Shown here piece by piece: positions 1 to 5,766 of a stretch of DNA of 7,529 bases. This stretch comes from an uncultured Bacteroidales bacterium (GTDB lineage Bacteria > Bacteroidota > Bacteroidia > Bacteroidales > Paludibacteraceae). The DNA lies in assembly GCA_902799875.1 (NCBI GenBank), contig CADCCH010000054.1, positions 1 to 7,529 on the forward strand, written 5' to 3'. The translations under genes and the position numbers were made by a program. Within the stretch, counting starts at the first letter, position 1; each line of letters opens with the position of its first letter. The notes beneath the pieces were generated by a model. It ran no database searches, was not told the DNA's origin, and worked only from the letters and a program-made list of their open reading frames with translations.

Positions 1-59
1 CGGTGTTTATCACCACCCCTTTATCGGTCTTAATCCATACTTTAGATGTAAATCGGGTG

Positions 60-90
60 CAAAGATACAAAAAATATTTTAAATATACAA
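60..90 (-). promoter_or_regulatory. Probable divergent Bacteroidota-type promoter
   Basis: Read on the minus strand, a TTG (88-90) is followed by exactly 20 nt and then TATCTTTG (60-67). This fits the Bacteroidota primary-sigma consensus of a TTG-type -33 element and a TAnnTTTG -7 element. Transcription would start near position 53 and run leftward out of the window, away from the fructan genes. The gene it serves is not visible. Only about 50 nt of its leader is present, and the one ATG in it is closed at once by a stop. A divergently placed regulator of the locus would be a natural candidate, but that is inference. No equally good plus-strand promoter is visible between 1 and 110. Confidence 0.6.
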
Positions 91-110
91 CCCTTTAATC
101 TTTAATCATT

Positions 111-2084
111 ATGAGAAAAATCTCTTTATTGATGCTATTCGCCTTGGCGTTCTTGTTCAACGCGAAGGCAACCAACCTGTTTACAGGTGACCATGCTGTT
201 ACATGGGGCACTCCGCTGAACTTGGAAGCAGAGAAATTTGCTGAAGCCAAAGCTGGTGACAAGCTTGTTGTTGCCTACACCAATGCTTCGGATGGTATGG
301 AGTTAAAAGTAATTGACGTATGGCAGCATATTGCCGGGTCGTGCGTAAAAGGAATTAGTGATGCTGGTTCATTGGAGCAGTTCCTTACTCCGAAAGCCGT
401 AGCCGATATCCAGGCACACGGTCTCCAAATCATCGGAGAAAATTTCCACTGCACCTCCGTGGATCTCGTGGACGGTAAGGCTGAACTCCAAAATGAGACA
501 ACCATCTGGACCGGTTATTTCTGGGCAGACAGTTGGAGCGCCATGGAGCTTTACCTCGACGGTGAAGCAATCGACTGGAGCCGGTACAAAGAGATGGTGA
601 TCTACCATGAGGCAAACCGCTCGGATTTCGTAGTAAATATCTTAAGCCAGTTTGACAGAGAAGGAGCAAAAGTACCGGAAGGAGCAATCGCCAAATACGA
701 TGACAAGATCGTGGTGGATCTGCGCCAAGTGGATATGAATGCAGTCATCGCTGCGGCTGAGGATTGGGCTAAAAATACACTGAAATTCCAGTTCAACAAA
801 GAGTCGGGTAATGCATTTAATATCACCGATATCACTTTGGTCAAAGAAACCCGTATTTATAATGGAAACAAGCATGTTTCTTGGGAAGACGGCGGCTTGC
901 AGATTACTGCGGACAAGTTTGCAGAAGCCAAAGCAGGAGACAAGATCGTAGTGCGTTATACCGGTGCTACGGATGGTATCGAGTTCAAAGTGATGAATGC
1001 AAACTTCGATCACTTGGCAGGTAGCCGGGAGGGATTGAATTTCCCGAACGCAGAAGGTTCTTTGGAGCATTTCCTGACCCCGAAAGCCGTGGAGGAGTTG
1101 AAAGCGCATGGTCTGGAACTCATCGGCGCAAACTTCACAGTAACAGAAGTGGAACTCATGGCCGGCAAGGCTTCCCTGCCGGAAGGGGTTAATGTATGGA
1201 CCGGTTATTTCTGGGCAGACAATTGGAACACGATGTACCTCTATTGGAACGGCTATCGTTATGTTGATTTCAATGATGTCAAGGCAATCCGTTTCTATCA
1301 CCAGGCGAACCGCTCGGATTTCGTGCTCAATGTACGTGATAATTGGGAAGACGACGGTGGTGTAGAGATCGCCAATATCGACGCCATGACTGCCGGTGAG
1401 GGGTATATGGAACTGCCGCTGACGGATTACATGCGCGAGAAGATTGCTGCTTCGGAGCATCTCTTGGTTCAGTTCGACAAAGCGTCCGGTGAAGCGTTCA
1501 ACGTAACCGATATCGTGCTCGTTATGGAGGAGCCGTACACCCGCACGGTGACCAACGGCAACTATGGTACGATCTGTCTGCCGCGTGCTTCGTCGGTTAT
1601 CGAGGGCGCCACGATGTACCGTATCGTAGGTGGTAACGCTTCCGAGGGTATCACCATCGAAGAGGTGGCTTCTATGGAGGCCGGCAAACCTTATATCTTC
1701 CAGGCTTCGGCTGACCAACTCACCGTCACCATGACCGGAGCACGCGCTGACGTACAAGAGGCTAATGGTCTCGTTGGCAACCTTGGCGCAACGGCGATGG
1801 ATGTTCCGATGGATGCATACGTGCTGAAAAATAACCACCTCTACTTGGTGAATAGCGCCGTAACTATTGCTCCGAACCGCGCCTATATCAATATGAGTGC
1901 TATCACTCCGATTGCCCCGGCTCCGGGTAGAGTACGTCGTGTGATTGCAGTAGAAAACCAGGCTACCGGCGTAGAAAGCCTTCAGCCTTCTGCCTTCAGC
2001 CTTAAGAAAGTGCTGATGAACGGTCAACTGTTTATCCTTCGTGACGGTCAACTTTATAATGTGACAGGCGTACGCGTTCAATAA
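111..2084 (+). CDS. Secreted two-module protein with C-terminal sorting-type tag, probable fructan-locus binding protein
   Basis: This 657-aa protein begins with a clear signal peptide (residues 1-20, cleavage probably after NAKA). Two homologous modules follow, at about residues 24-246 and 249-474. Each has an F-x-x-A-x-x-G-D-K strand, a WTGYFWAD box (W133, W363), a bANRSDFV stretch and an FN(I/V)TDI end (F236, F463). A separate domain at about 475-600 has the YGTICLP...AGKPYIF...NRAYI pattern seen in other Bacteroidales secreted proteins. The last 25 residues form an NGQLxIxRDGxxYxxxG tag shared with two downstream proteins. No catalytic signature is recognised. The aromatic-rich modules and the two GH32 neighbours suggest substrate binding or display at the cell surface, which is inference. 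The start at 111 is chosen because the signal peptide begins there; no Shine-Dalgarno sequence is present, as is usual in this phylum. The small gene follows after 29 bp. A heptanucleotide repeat lies just before the tag. Confidence 0.85.
   Translation: MRKISLLMLFALAFLFNAKATNLFTGDHAVTWGTPLNLEAEKFAEAKAGDKLVVAYTNASDGMELKVIDVWQHIAGSCVKGISDAGSLEQFLTPKAVADIQAHGLQIIGENFHCTSVDLVDGKAELQNETTIWTGYFWADSWSAMELYLDGEAIDWSRYKEMVIYHEANRSDFVVNILSQFDREGAKVPEGAIAKYDDKIVVDLRQVDMNAVIAAAEDWAKNTLKFQFNKESGNAFNITDITLVKETRIYNGNKHVSWEDGGLQITADKFAEAKAGDKIVVRYTGATDGIEFKVMNANFDHLAGSREGLNFPNAEGSLEHFLTPKAVEELKAHGLELIGANFTVTEVELMAGKASLPEGVNVWTGYFWADNWNTMYLYWNGYRYVDFNDVKAIRFYHQANRSDFVLNVRDNWEDDGGVEIANIDAMTAGEGYMELPLTDYMREKIAASEHLLVQFDKASGEAFNVTDIVLVMEEPYTRTVTNGNYGTICLPRASSVIEGATMYRIVGGNASEGITIEEVASMEAGKPYIFQASADQLTVTMTGARADVQEANGLVGNLGATAMDVPMDAYVLKNNHLYLVNSAVTIAPNRAYINMSAITPIAPAPGRVRRVIAVENQATGVESLQPSAFSLKKVLMNGQLFILRDGQLYNVTGVRVQ
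180..848 (+). repeat. Module copy 1 (intragenic duplication)
   Basis: Codes for residues 24-246 of the first protein and is homologous to 855-1532. At DNA level the copies share a perfect 25-bp stretch (507-531 equals 1197-1221) and a perfect 17-bp stretch (615-631 equals 1308-1324), in a background of moderate protein similarity. This copy is the more divergent of the two: it lacks the FDHLAGSRE and AMTxGEGYxEL stretches that copy 2 shares with the downstream protein. Confidence 0.85.
855..1532 (+). repeat. Module copy 2 (intragenic duplication)
   Basis: Codes for residues 249-474 of the first protein. Its closest relative in the window is the single module of the protein at 2296-3183. They share FKVMNA, FDHLAGSRE, HFLTP-AV, AMTxGEGYxEL, FNVTD and VLVMEE, which copy 1 matches less well. 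This suggests the downstream gene arose from a copy-2-like module, or that the two exchanged sequence by gene conversion. Confidence 0.85.
1977..2004 (+). repeat. Four-unit heptanucleotide tandem repeat inside a gene
   Basis: Four consecutive 7-bp units read AGCCTTC, AGCCTTC, TGCCTTC and AGCCTTA. They code for the linker S-L-Q-P-S-A-F-S-L just before the C-terminal tag. Seven is not a multiple of three, so loss or gain of one unit shifts the frame. Loss would reach TGA at 2014-2016 and gain would reach TGA at 2042-2044. Both outcomes destroy the tag while leaving the rest of the protein intact. Confidence 0.75.
2007..2081 (+). other. C-terminal sorting-type tag, copy 1
   Basis: Codes for residues 633-657. 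The core NGQLFILRDGQLYNVTG is followed by four residues and the stop. Equivalent tags end the proteins at 2296-3183 and 3229-4830. The preceding ATGVES resembles the TGI/TGV opening that often begins type IX secretion C-terminal domains. Assignment as a secretion or anchoring signal is an inference from position, conservation and signal-peptide co-occurrence. Confidence 0.65.
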
Positions 2085-2089
2085 TTTTG
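2082..2089 (+). promoter_or_regulatory. Possible internal -7 element
   Basis: TAATTTTG matches the Bacteroidota TAnnTTTG -7 consensus exactly and overlaps the stop codon of the first gene. It sits 24 nt before the small gene's start. The -33 region (ATG at 2059-2061, 20 nt upstream) is a weak match to TTG, so this may be chance. If real, it would give the small gene and the downstream genes a start independent of the first gene. Confidence 0.25.
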
Positions 2090-2113
2090 TATAACCATCA
2101 AAAGAATATAACT

Positions 2114-2254
2114 ATGAGAAAGAATTATATCGTTCCTCAAATGGAAACGGAGCAGGTAAATCACTTGGCTGCGCTTTGTGCAGGTAGTGGTTCTGCTAAT
2201 ACGATTGGCATTGGTGGATCAACATCGGAATCCTCTATCACGGATGGAGATTAA
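2114..2254 (+). CDS. Small protein of unknown function (46 aa)
   Basis: An ATG-to-TAA frame of 46 codons fills the gap between two paralogous secreted-protein genes, 29 bp after the first and 41 bp before the next. The N-terminus MRKNYIVPQMETEQV is followed by a short hydrophobic stretch with one cysteine (HLAALCAG) and then a Gly/Ser/Thr-rich tail ending in SITDGD. From memory, Bacteroidales genomes carry many short proteins opening with M-K/R-K-x-Y-x-x-P and ending in polar, Gly-rich tails, and their function is not established to my knowledge. It has no convincing signal peptide or transmembrane segment. The start context (ACT-ATG) resembles its neighbours. It could be a peptide precursor, an accessory to the surface proteins, or a leader. 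Coding status is likely because of the conserved-looking N-terminus and the neat fit in the operon. Confidence 0.6.
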   Translation: MRKNYIVPQMETEQVNHLAALCAGSGSANTIGIGGSTSESSITDGD

Positions 2255-2295
2255 TCCACATAACCCAAATATTAACAATTTAACAACAAAACATT

Positions 2296-3183
2296 ATGAA
2301 AAAGATTTCTCTTGTTGCGCTCTTTGCAGCGCTTGTAGCAGTAAACGTACATGCTACTGATCTGGTAACAGAAACAACTCATGTTACATGGACTACCCCG
2401 CTACACATTGAGGCGGCTCAGTTTGCCAACGCACAACCTGGTCAGAAAATCGTTATCGACTACACCGATGCCAAAGAAATGGTTGATGGTGAGAATAAAG
2501 GTAGCGTAGTAGAGTTCAAAGTGATGAACGCGCCGCATTTTGATCATCTGGCTGGTAGCCGCGAAGCGCTGAGACTCTGGGATAACGGCACGATGGAGCA
2601 TTTCCTTACCCCTTCGGCTGTGGACAGCCTCAAAGCTTATGGCTTGGAGATAGTAGGTAATGATTTCAACGTTACCAAAGTGACGCTGGAGGATGGCAAA
2701 GAGTTGAAAAACGGCTTTACCGTTTGGACCGGTTTCTTCTGGGTAGATGATGAAGGCGGCTGGAAGACCCTCGAACTCTATTGGAACGGATATGCCGGAG
2801 TCGATTGGAGCAAGGCTACTGCGCTTCGCATCTATACCGAGGCTAAGGGTCCGGACTATATCATCAATGTGAAAGAGAACTGGGATCCGGAAGGCCAGAT
2901 CGCTGACCAAAACGCCATGACCGATGGCGAAGGATACAAAGAGCTCGCCTTGACTGAAGAATTGCGTACCCGTTTGGCGAACGCAAGCCATTGGATGATT
3001 CAGTTCTCCCACAAAGAGTTGGATAAATTCAATGTGACCGATGTAGTGCTTGTTATGGAGGAGGAAGCTCAAGGAATCGAGAATACCGCTATCGAAGGCA
3101 AAGCAGTTAAGTTCTTCGAGAACGGACAACTCGTGATCATCAAGAATGGTGTTAAGTACAACGCCCTCGGCGCGCAACTCTAA
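2296..3183 (+). CDS. Secreted single-module protein with C-terminal sorting-type tag
   Basis: This 295-aa protein is a paralogue of the first gene cut down to its essentials. It has a signal peptide (residues 1-20, cleavage probably after VHA), one module (about 24-254) and the tag (272-295, core NGQLVIIKNGVKYNALG). The module has the FWVD form of the aromatic box (W144, W149), an IYTEA...DYIINV stretch and FNVTDVVLVMEE at 245-256. The intervening ~130-residue YGTICLP-type domain of the first protein is absent. The linker QGIENTAIEGKAVK resembles the opening of type IX secretion C-terminal domains. No enzyme motif is recognised. Its position directly ahead of a GH32 gene fits a carbohydrate-binding or enzyme-presenting role outside the outer membrane, which is inference. 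The ATG lies in an AAAACATT-ATG leader without a Shine-Dalgarno sequence. Confidence 0.85.
   Translation: MKKISLVALFAALVAVNVHATDLVTETTHVTWTTPLHIEAAQFANAQPGQKIVIDYTDAKEMVDGENKGSVVEFKVMNAPHFDHLAGSREALRLWDNGTMEHFLTPSAVDSLKAYGLEIVGNDFNVTKVTLEDGKELKNGFTVWTGFFWVDDEGGWKTLELYWNGYAGVDWSKATALRIYTEAKGPDYIINVKENWDPEGQIADQNAMTDGEGYKELALTEELRTRLANASHWMIQFSHKELDKFNVTDVVLVMEEEAQGIENTAIEGKAVKFFENGQLVIIKNGVKYNALGAQL
2365..3057 (+). repeat. Module copy 3 (paralogue of the modules in the first gene)
   Basis: Codes for residues 24-254 of the 295-aa protein. It aligns along its length with copy 2 at 855-1532, with near-identical short blocks at FDHLAGSRE, HFLTP, LYWNGY, AMTDGEGY and FNVTD. The spacing from the aromatic-box Trp to the FNVTD Phe is 101 residues here, against 103 and 100 in copies 1 and 2. 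Confidence 0.85.
3109..3180 (+). other. C-terminal sorting-type tag, copy 2
   Basis: Codes for residues 272-295. It keeps the pattern NGQLxIxxxGxxYxxxG followed by three residues and the stop. It shares this with the GH32 enzyme just downstream, whose other domains are unrelated. Confidence 0.65.
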
Positions 3184-3196
3184 TCCTTTTACGGTT

Positions 3197-3217
3197 CGGG
3201 AGGCTGATACCCTCCCG
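3197..3217 (+). promoter_or_regulatory. GC-rich hairpin in the leader of the GH32 gene
   Basis: CGGGAGG (3197-3203) pairs perfectly with CCTCCCG (3211-3217) around a 7-nt loop. The stem ends 11 nt before the ATG at 3229 and is the only strong hairpin I see between genes here. No T-run follows it, so it is not a classical intrinsic terminator. It may protect a processed mRNA end, pause transcription or limit translation of the enzyme relative to the gene before it. Confidence 0.5.
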
Positions 3218-3228
3218 GGCTGGCTATT

Positions 3229-4830
3229 ATGAAAAGACTCTTACTCATAATCCCTCTTTGCTGCCTCGCTCTCATGGCAGGAGCGCAGAACGGCTATTAC
3301 TACCAACCTGCACAAGGTTGGTGCGGAGACCCCATGCCTTTCTATGACGAGTCTGCCGGAGAGTTCCGCGTGTATTATCTGCAGGAATACCGGCCGAACG
3401 ACTTGGCTACCTACCATCCTGTACACATGATTTCCACCACTGATTTCGTCAATTATGGAGAGAGTGGAGTAGTGCTTCCTACCGGCAACCGGTGGGCGCA
3501 GGATGCGGCTATCGGTACCGGGTCGGTTATCAAGGCGCATACGGGTACCTATTATTTCTACTACACCGGCAATAAATACCAGCCCTCAGAGTCTGAATGC
3601 CATCAGGTGGTCATGTGTGCCACCTCCACCGATGGCATCAACTGGACCAAGACCTCTTTCCGTCTTGCCCCGGATACATGGTACTACTACCATGACGATT
3701 TTCGTGACCCGGAGGTCTTCCGTACCGAGGATGGTGTCTATCACATGCTCATTGCTACCGGCAAAGACGGCAGGAACGTCTTAGCCCACTTTACCTCTTC
3801 GGACTGCTATAACTGGACGCACATAGGAATCTTTATGACGACCTTGTGGGATCGTTTCTACGAGTGTCCCAATGTGTTTAAGATGGGTAACTGGTGGTAT
3901 CTGGTCTATAGCGAATTGCATTGGGGGATTCGCCGCGTGCAGTATTTTAAAGCTACTACTTTTGCCGGCTTGGCGGCCTGTACGGCGAACGATAACCCTG
4001 TTTGGCCGGATGACCATGAGGGCTACCTCGACTCCCGCGGCTTCTATGCCGGTAAGACCGCTTCCGACGGTACCAACCGGTATATGTGGGGGTGGTGCCC
4101 CACGCGGTGGGAGGATAACAACACCGCCGTCAATAATGACAACGGCGAGCCGGATTGGGCAGGTACACTGGTGGCTCATCGCCTTATCCAGCATGACGAT
4201 GGATCACTCACTTTGGGTGAAATCGAAAGCGTGCGTAATTGGTTCAACGACGATGTACCGGTATCTGCTACCTCTGCTTCGCTCGTGGCTGGAGGATCGC
4301 TCGCGCTGCCCGCGCTAAGCGACAAAGTGCATCTCTCTTTCACCGTCACAGCGAGCTCCGCGCAAACGAAATTCGGTGTCTCTGTAGCGCAAGAGTCTTG
4401 GTCAAACCGTTATTACTCCATCATCGTCAACCCCGAAACGAACAACATGGCGAAGGTGAATTTCGAGCAAGAGGGCCCCGATGCTATGGGCTTCATACCG
4501 TATATAGACGGCTATTTCTTCTCGCAACCTACCGACCGCGTCTATCATATAGACATCTATATCGACCGCTCGGTTCTTGTGCTCTATATCAACGATCAAG
4601 TATGCTATACCAACCGTATCTATGGCCTTCAAAACAAACCTTGGACGATCCGTTGCTATAATGGCTCTGTCCAGATAACCAACATCCGACAGCAGATCAA
4701 TGACCCGGATAAAACGACCGATCTTTCCGTAGTGGAGAGAAAAGAAAGTGCCTCCAAACGCCTTGAGAACGGTCAGCTGATTATCTGCCGTGACGGACAT
4801 AGATACACCTCTATGGGACAAAAACTTTAA
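3229..4830 (+). CDS. Secreted GH32 enzyme, probable endo-levanase (BT1760-like), with C-terminal tag
   Basis: This 533-aa protein has a signal peptide (1-19, cleavage after AGA). A five-bladed-propeller type GH32 domain spans about residues 22-335 and carries all three hallmark sites: nucleophile Asp34 in WCGDPMPFY (replacing the usual WMNDPNG), transition-state Asp160 in FRDPEVF, and acid/base Glu212 in YECPNVF. A beta-sandwich follows at about 345-490, and the last 24 residues are the NGQLIICRDGHRY tag. The altered nucleophile box and overall architecture recall the Bacteroides thetaiotaomicron endo-levanase BT1760, which hydrolyses beta-2,6-fructan; that match is from memory and was not computed. 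Unlike a surface lipoprotein it has no lipobox, so the tag probably decides its final location. Levan is the favoured substrate, with inulin-type fructan as the alternative. It lies 45 bp after a paralogous binding-type gene and behind a hairpin. Confidence 0.85.
   Translation: MKRLLLIIPLCCLALMAGAQNGYYYQPAQGWCGDPMPFYDESAGEFRVYYLQEYRPNDLATYHPVHMISTTDFVNYGESGVVLPTGNRWAQDAAIGTGSVIKAHTGTYYFYYTGNKYQPSESECHQVVMCATSTDGINWTKTSFRLAPDTWYYYHDDFRDPEVFRTEDGVYHMLIATGKDGRNVLAHFTSSDCYNWTHIGIFMTTLWDRFYECPNVFKMGNWWYLVYSELHWGIRRVQYFKATTFAGLAACTANDNPVWPDDHEGYLDSRGFYAGKTASDGTNRYMWGWCPTRWEDNNTAVNNDNGEPDWAGTLVAHRLIQHDDGSLTLGEIESVRNWFNDDVPVSATSASLVAGGSLALPALSDKVHLSFTVTASSAQTKFGVSVAQESWSNRYYSIIVNPETNNMAKVNFEQEGPDAMGFIPYIDGYFFSQPTDRVYHIDIYIDRSVLVLYINDQVCYTNRIYGLQNKPWTIRCYNGSVQITNIRQQINDPDKTTDLSVVERKESASKRLENGQLIICRDGHRYTSMGQKL
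4756..4827 (+). other. C-terminal sorting-type tag, copy 3 (on GH32)
   Basis: Codes for residues 510-533, with the core NGQLIICRDGHRYTSMG followed by three residues and the stop. It is attached to an enzyme rather than to the unknown module, which shows that the tag is a separate, portable element. Confidence 0.65.
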
Positions 4831-4858
4831 TATTCACCAATAAAAAACACAAACGATT

Positions 4859-5746
4859 ATGAAAAAGAAATTTTATGTATTAGCCGCCCTTCTGATGGCA
4901 AGCATGATGAACGTTATGGCGGATGATATAACGATATTTTCCGAATCGAAAGCACTCAGTTATGATAAAGACAATACGCCATTTATCAGTTATACTCAAT
5001 TTTCTTCTGCTCAAGCAGGTAATGAGATTAAAATCACAGGAACTATAACAGGTGATGGAGATCATAAATTGTATATAGGTGAGTATAATACAGCATATCA
5101 CCATCCGGGAAGCGACTATAGAAATATTAATAGCTTGCCTTTTAGTTTCTACTTGACAGAAGATATGATAGCTAAAATTGGTAATGCAACCGAGCACCAA
5201 GATTTTCGTTTATATGGTGAAGGTATTACTGTAACTAAGGTAGAGTTATGCCCGGGCAAAGCAGGAGCGCTTAAATTCGGGAAAACGATCTGGACTGGCT
5301 ATTTCTGGATGGATGATTCATGGTCTTTGGAGATATTCAAAGAGGCTTTTGCTTCGGTAGATTTTAGCAAATATGGCATCATGCGCATCTATTATGAGGC
5401 CAATCGTACTGATTTCTTGATGCGTCTGTTTACAAAATTTGGAGATCCGGGAGTAGATGATTATGCAGACGAATCCAGTATTAAATTAGCAGGTTCTGAA
5501 TTAGATGCACATATGGAAGAACACGCCGGAGGAGTAACCCCCGAACTAATCCACCTGACGAATACCTACGTGGATATACCCTTGACAGAGACTATAAAAA
5601 CATATTTGAGTACAAAAGATGATGATCACGGTTCCTCATTATTTATCAAATGTAACAAGGGAAGTGGCGCGGCATTTAACTTAACCGATGTCGTTCTTCT
5701 GCCTATCAGTCCCGAAGGTTGTGACAACTGCTTCTATGTTTATTAA
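4859..5746 (+). CDS. Secreted single-module protein, divergent and AT-rich, without the tag
   Basis: This 295-aa protein has a signal peptide (1-21, cleavage probably after VMA) and one divergent copy of the module found in the first and third genes (about residues 25-282). It keeps IWTGYFWMDDSW (144-155), RIYYEANRTDF (176-186) and FNLTDVVLL (273-281). It carries roughly 27 extra residues between these boxes, in the Asp/Glu/His-rich stretch at about 197-230. The C-terminal tag is missing; the protein stops soon after the module with CDNCFYVY. Codon use differs from its neighbours: TTA, TCA and AT-ending codons are common, and one 60-bp line (5041-5100) has 18 G+C against 32 in a comparable line of the next gene. 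This suggests a separate origin or recent arrival. It starts 28 bp after the GH32 gene and ends 20 bp before the next. It may be a periplasmic or loosely released binding protein; no enzymatic motif is recognised. Confidence 0.8.
   Translation: MKKKFYVLAALLMASMMNVMADDITIFSESKALSYDKDNTPFISYTQFSSAQAGNEIKITGTITGDGDHKLYIGEYNTAYHHPGSDYRNINSLPFSFYLTEDMIAKIGNATEHQDFRLYGEGITVTKVELCPGKAGALKFGKTIWTGYFWMDDSWSLEIFKEAFASVDFSKYGIMRIYYEANRTDFLMRLFTKFGDPGVDDYADESSIKLAGSELDAHMEEHAGGVTPELIHLTNTYVDIPLTETIKTYLSTKDDDHGSSLFIKCNKGSGAAFNLTDVVLLPISPEGCDNCFYVY
4931..5704 (+). repeat. Module copy 4 (divergent, with insertion)
   Basis: Codes for residues 25-282. The Trp145-to-Phe273 spacing is 128 residues, compared with 100-103 in the other three copies, which places the insertion between the EANRTDF box and the final strands. 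The first half is also changed: the FDHLAGSRE-like region is replaced by a Tyr/His-rich stretch. Confidence 0.75.
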
Positions 5747-5766
5747 TTTAATAAAAAATACATTCT

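Noticed and set aside
38..45. TACTTTAG as a plus-strand -7 element for the first gene
   Set aside because: It has one mismatch to TAnnTTTG and no TTG-like -33 element 19-21 nt upstream.
642..2081. Long open frame on the minus strand (479 codons) opposite the first gene, with similar long antisense frames at 2401-3177 and 5866-7137
   Set aside because: Its codons lie exactly opposite the sense codons, and the openness follows from the sense genes avoiding TTA, CTA and TCA. The translations have no recognisable domains. The AT-rich gene at 4859-5746, which uses those codons, has no such long antisense frame.
2178..2360. Plus-strand frame of 60 codons
   Set aside because: It starts without ATG, overlaps the 46-aa gene and runs into the signal-peptide region of the next gene in another frame, so it is a shadow.
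3197..3228. Hairpin as an intrinsic terminator after the second tagged protein
   Set aside because: There is no T-run after the stem and the GH32 start codon follows within 11 nt, so termination is unlikely.
3256..3270. Cys-Cys pair in the signal peptide of the first GH32 enzyme as a possible lipobox
   Set aside because: The residue before the first Cys is Leu, not Gly/Ala/Ser, and the Cys lies inside the hydrophobic core. A standard AGA|Q cleavage site follows at residues 17-20.
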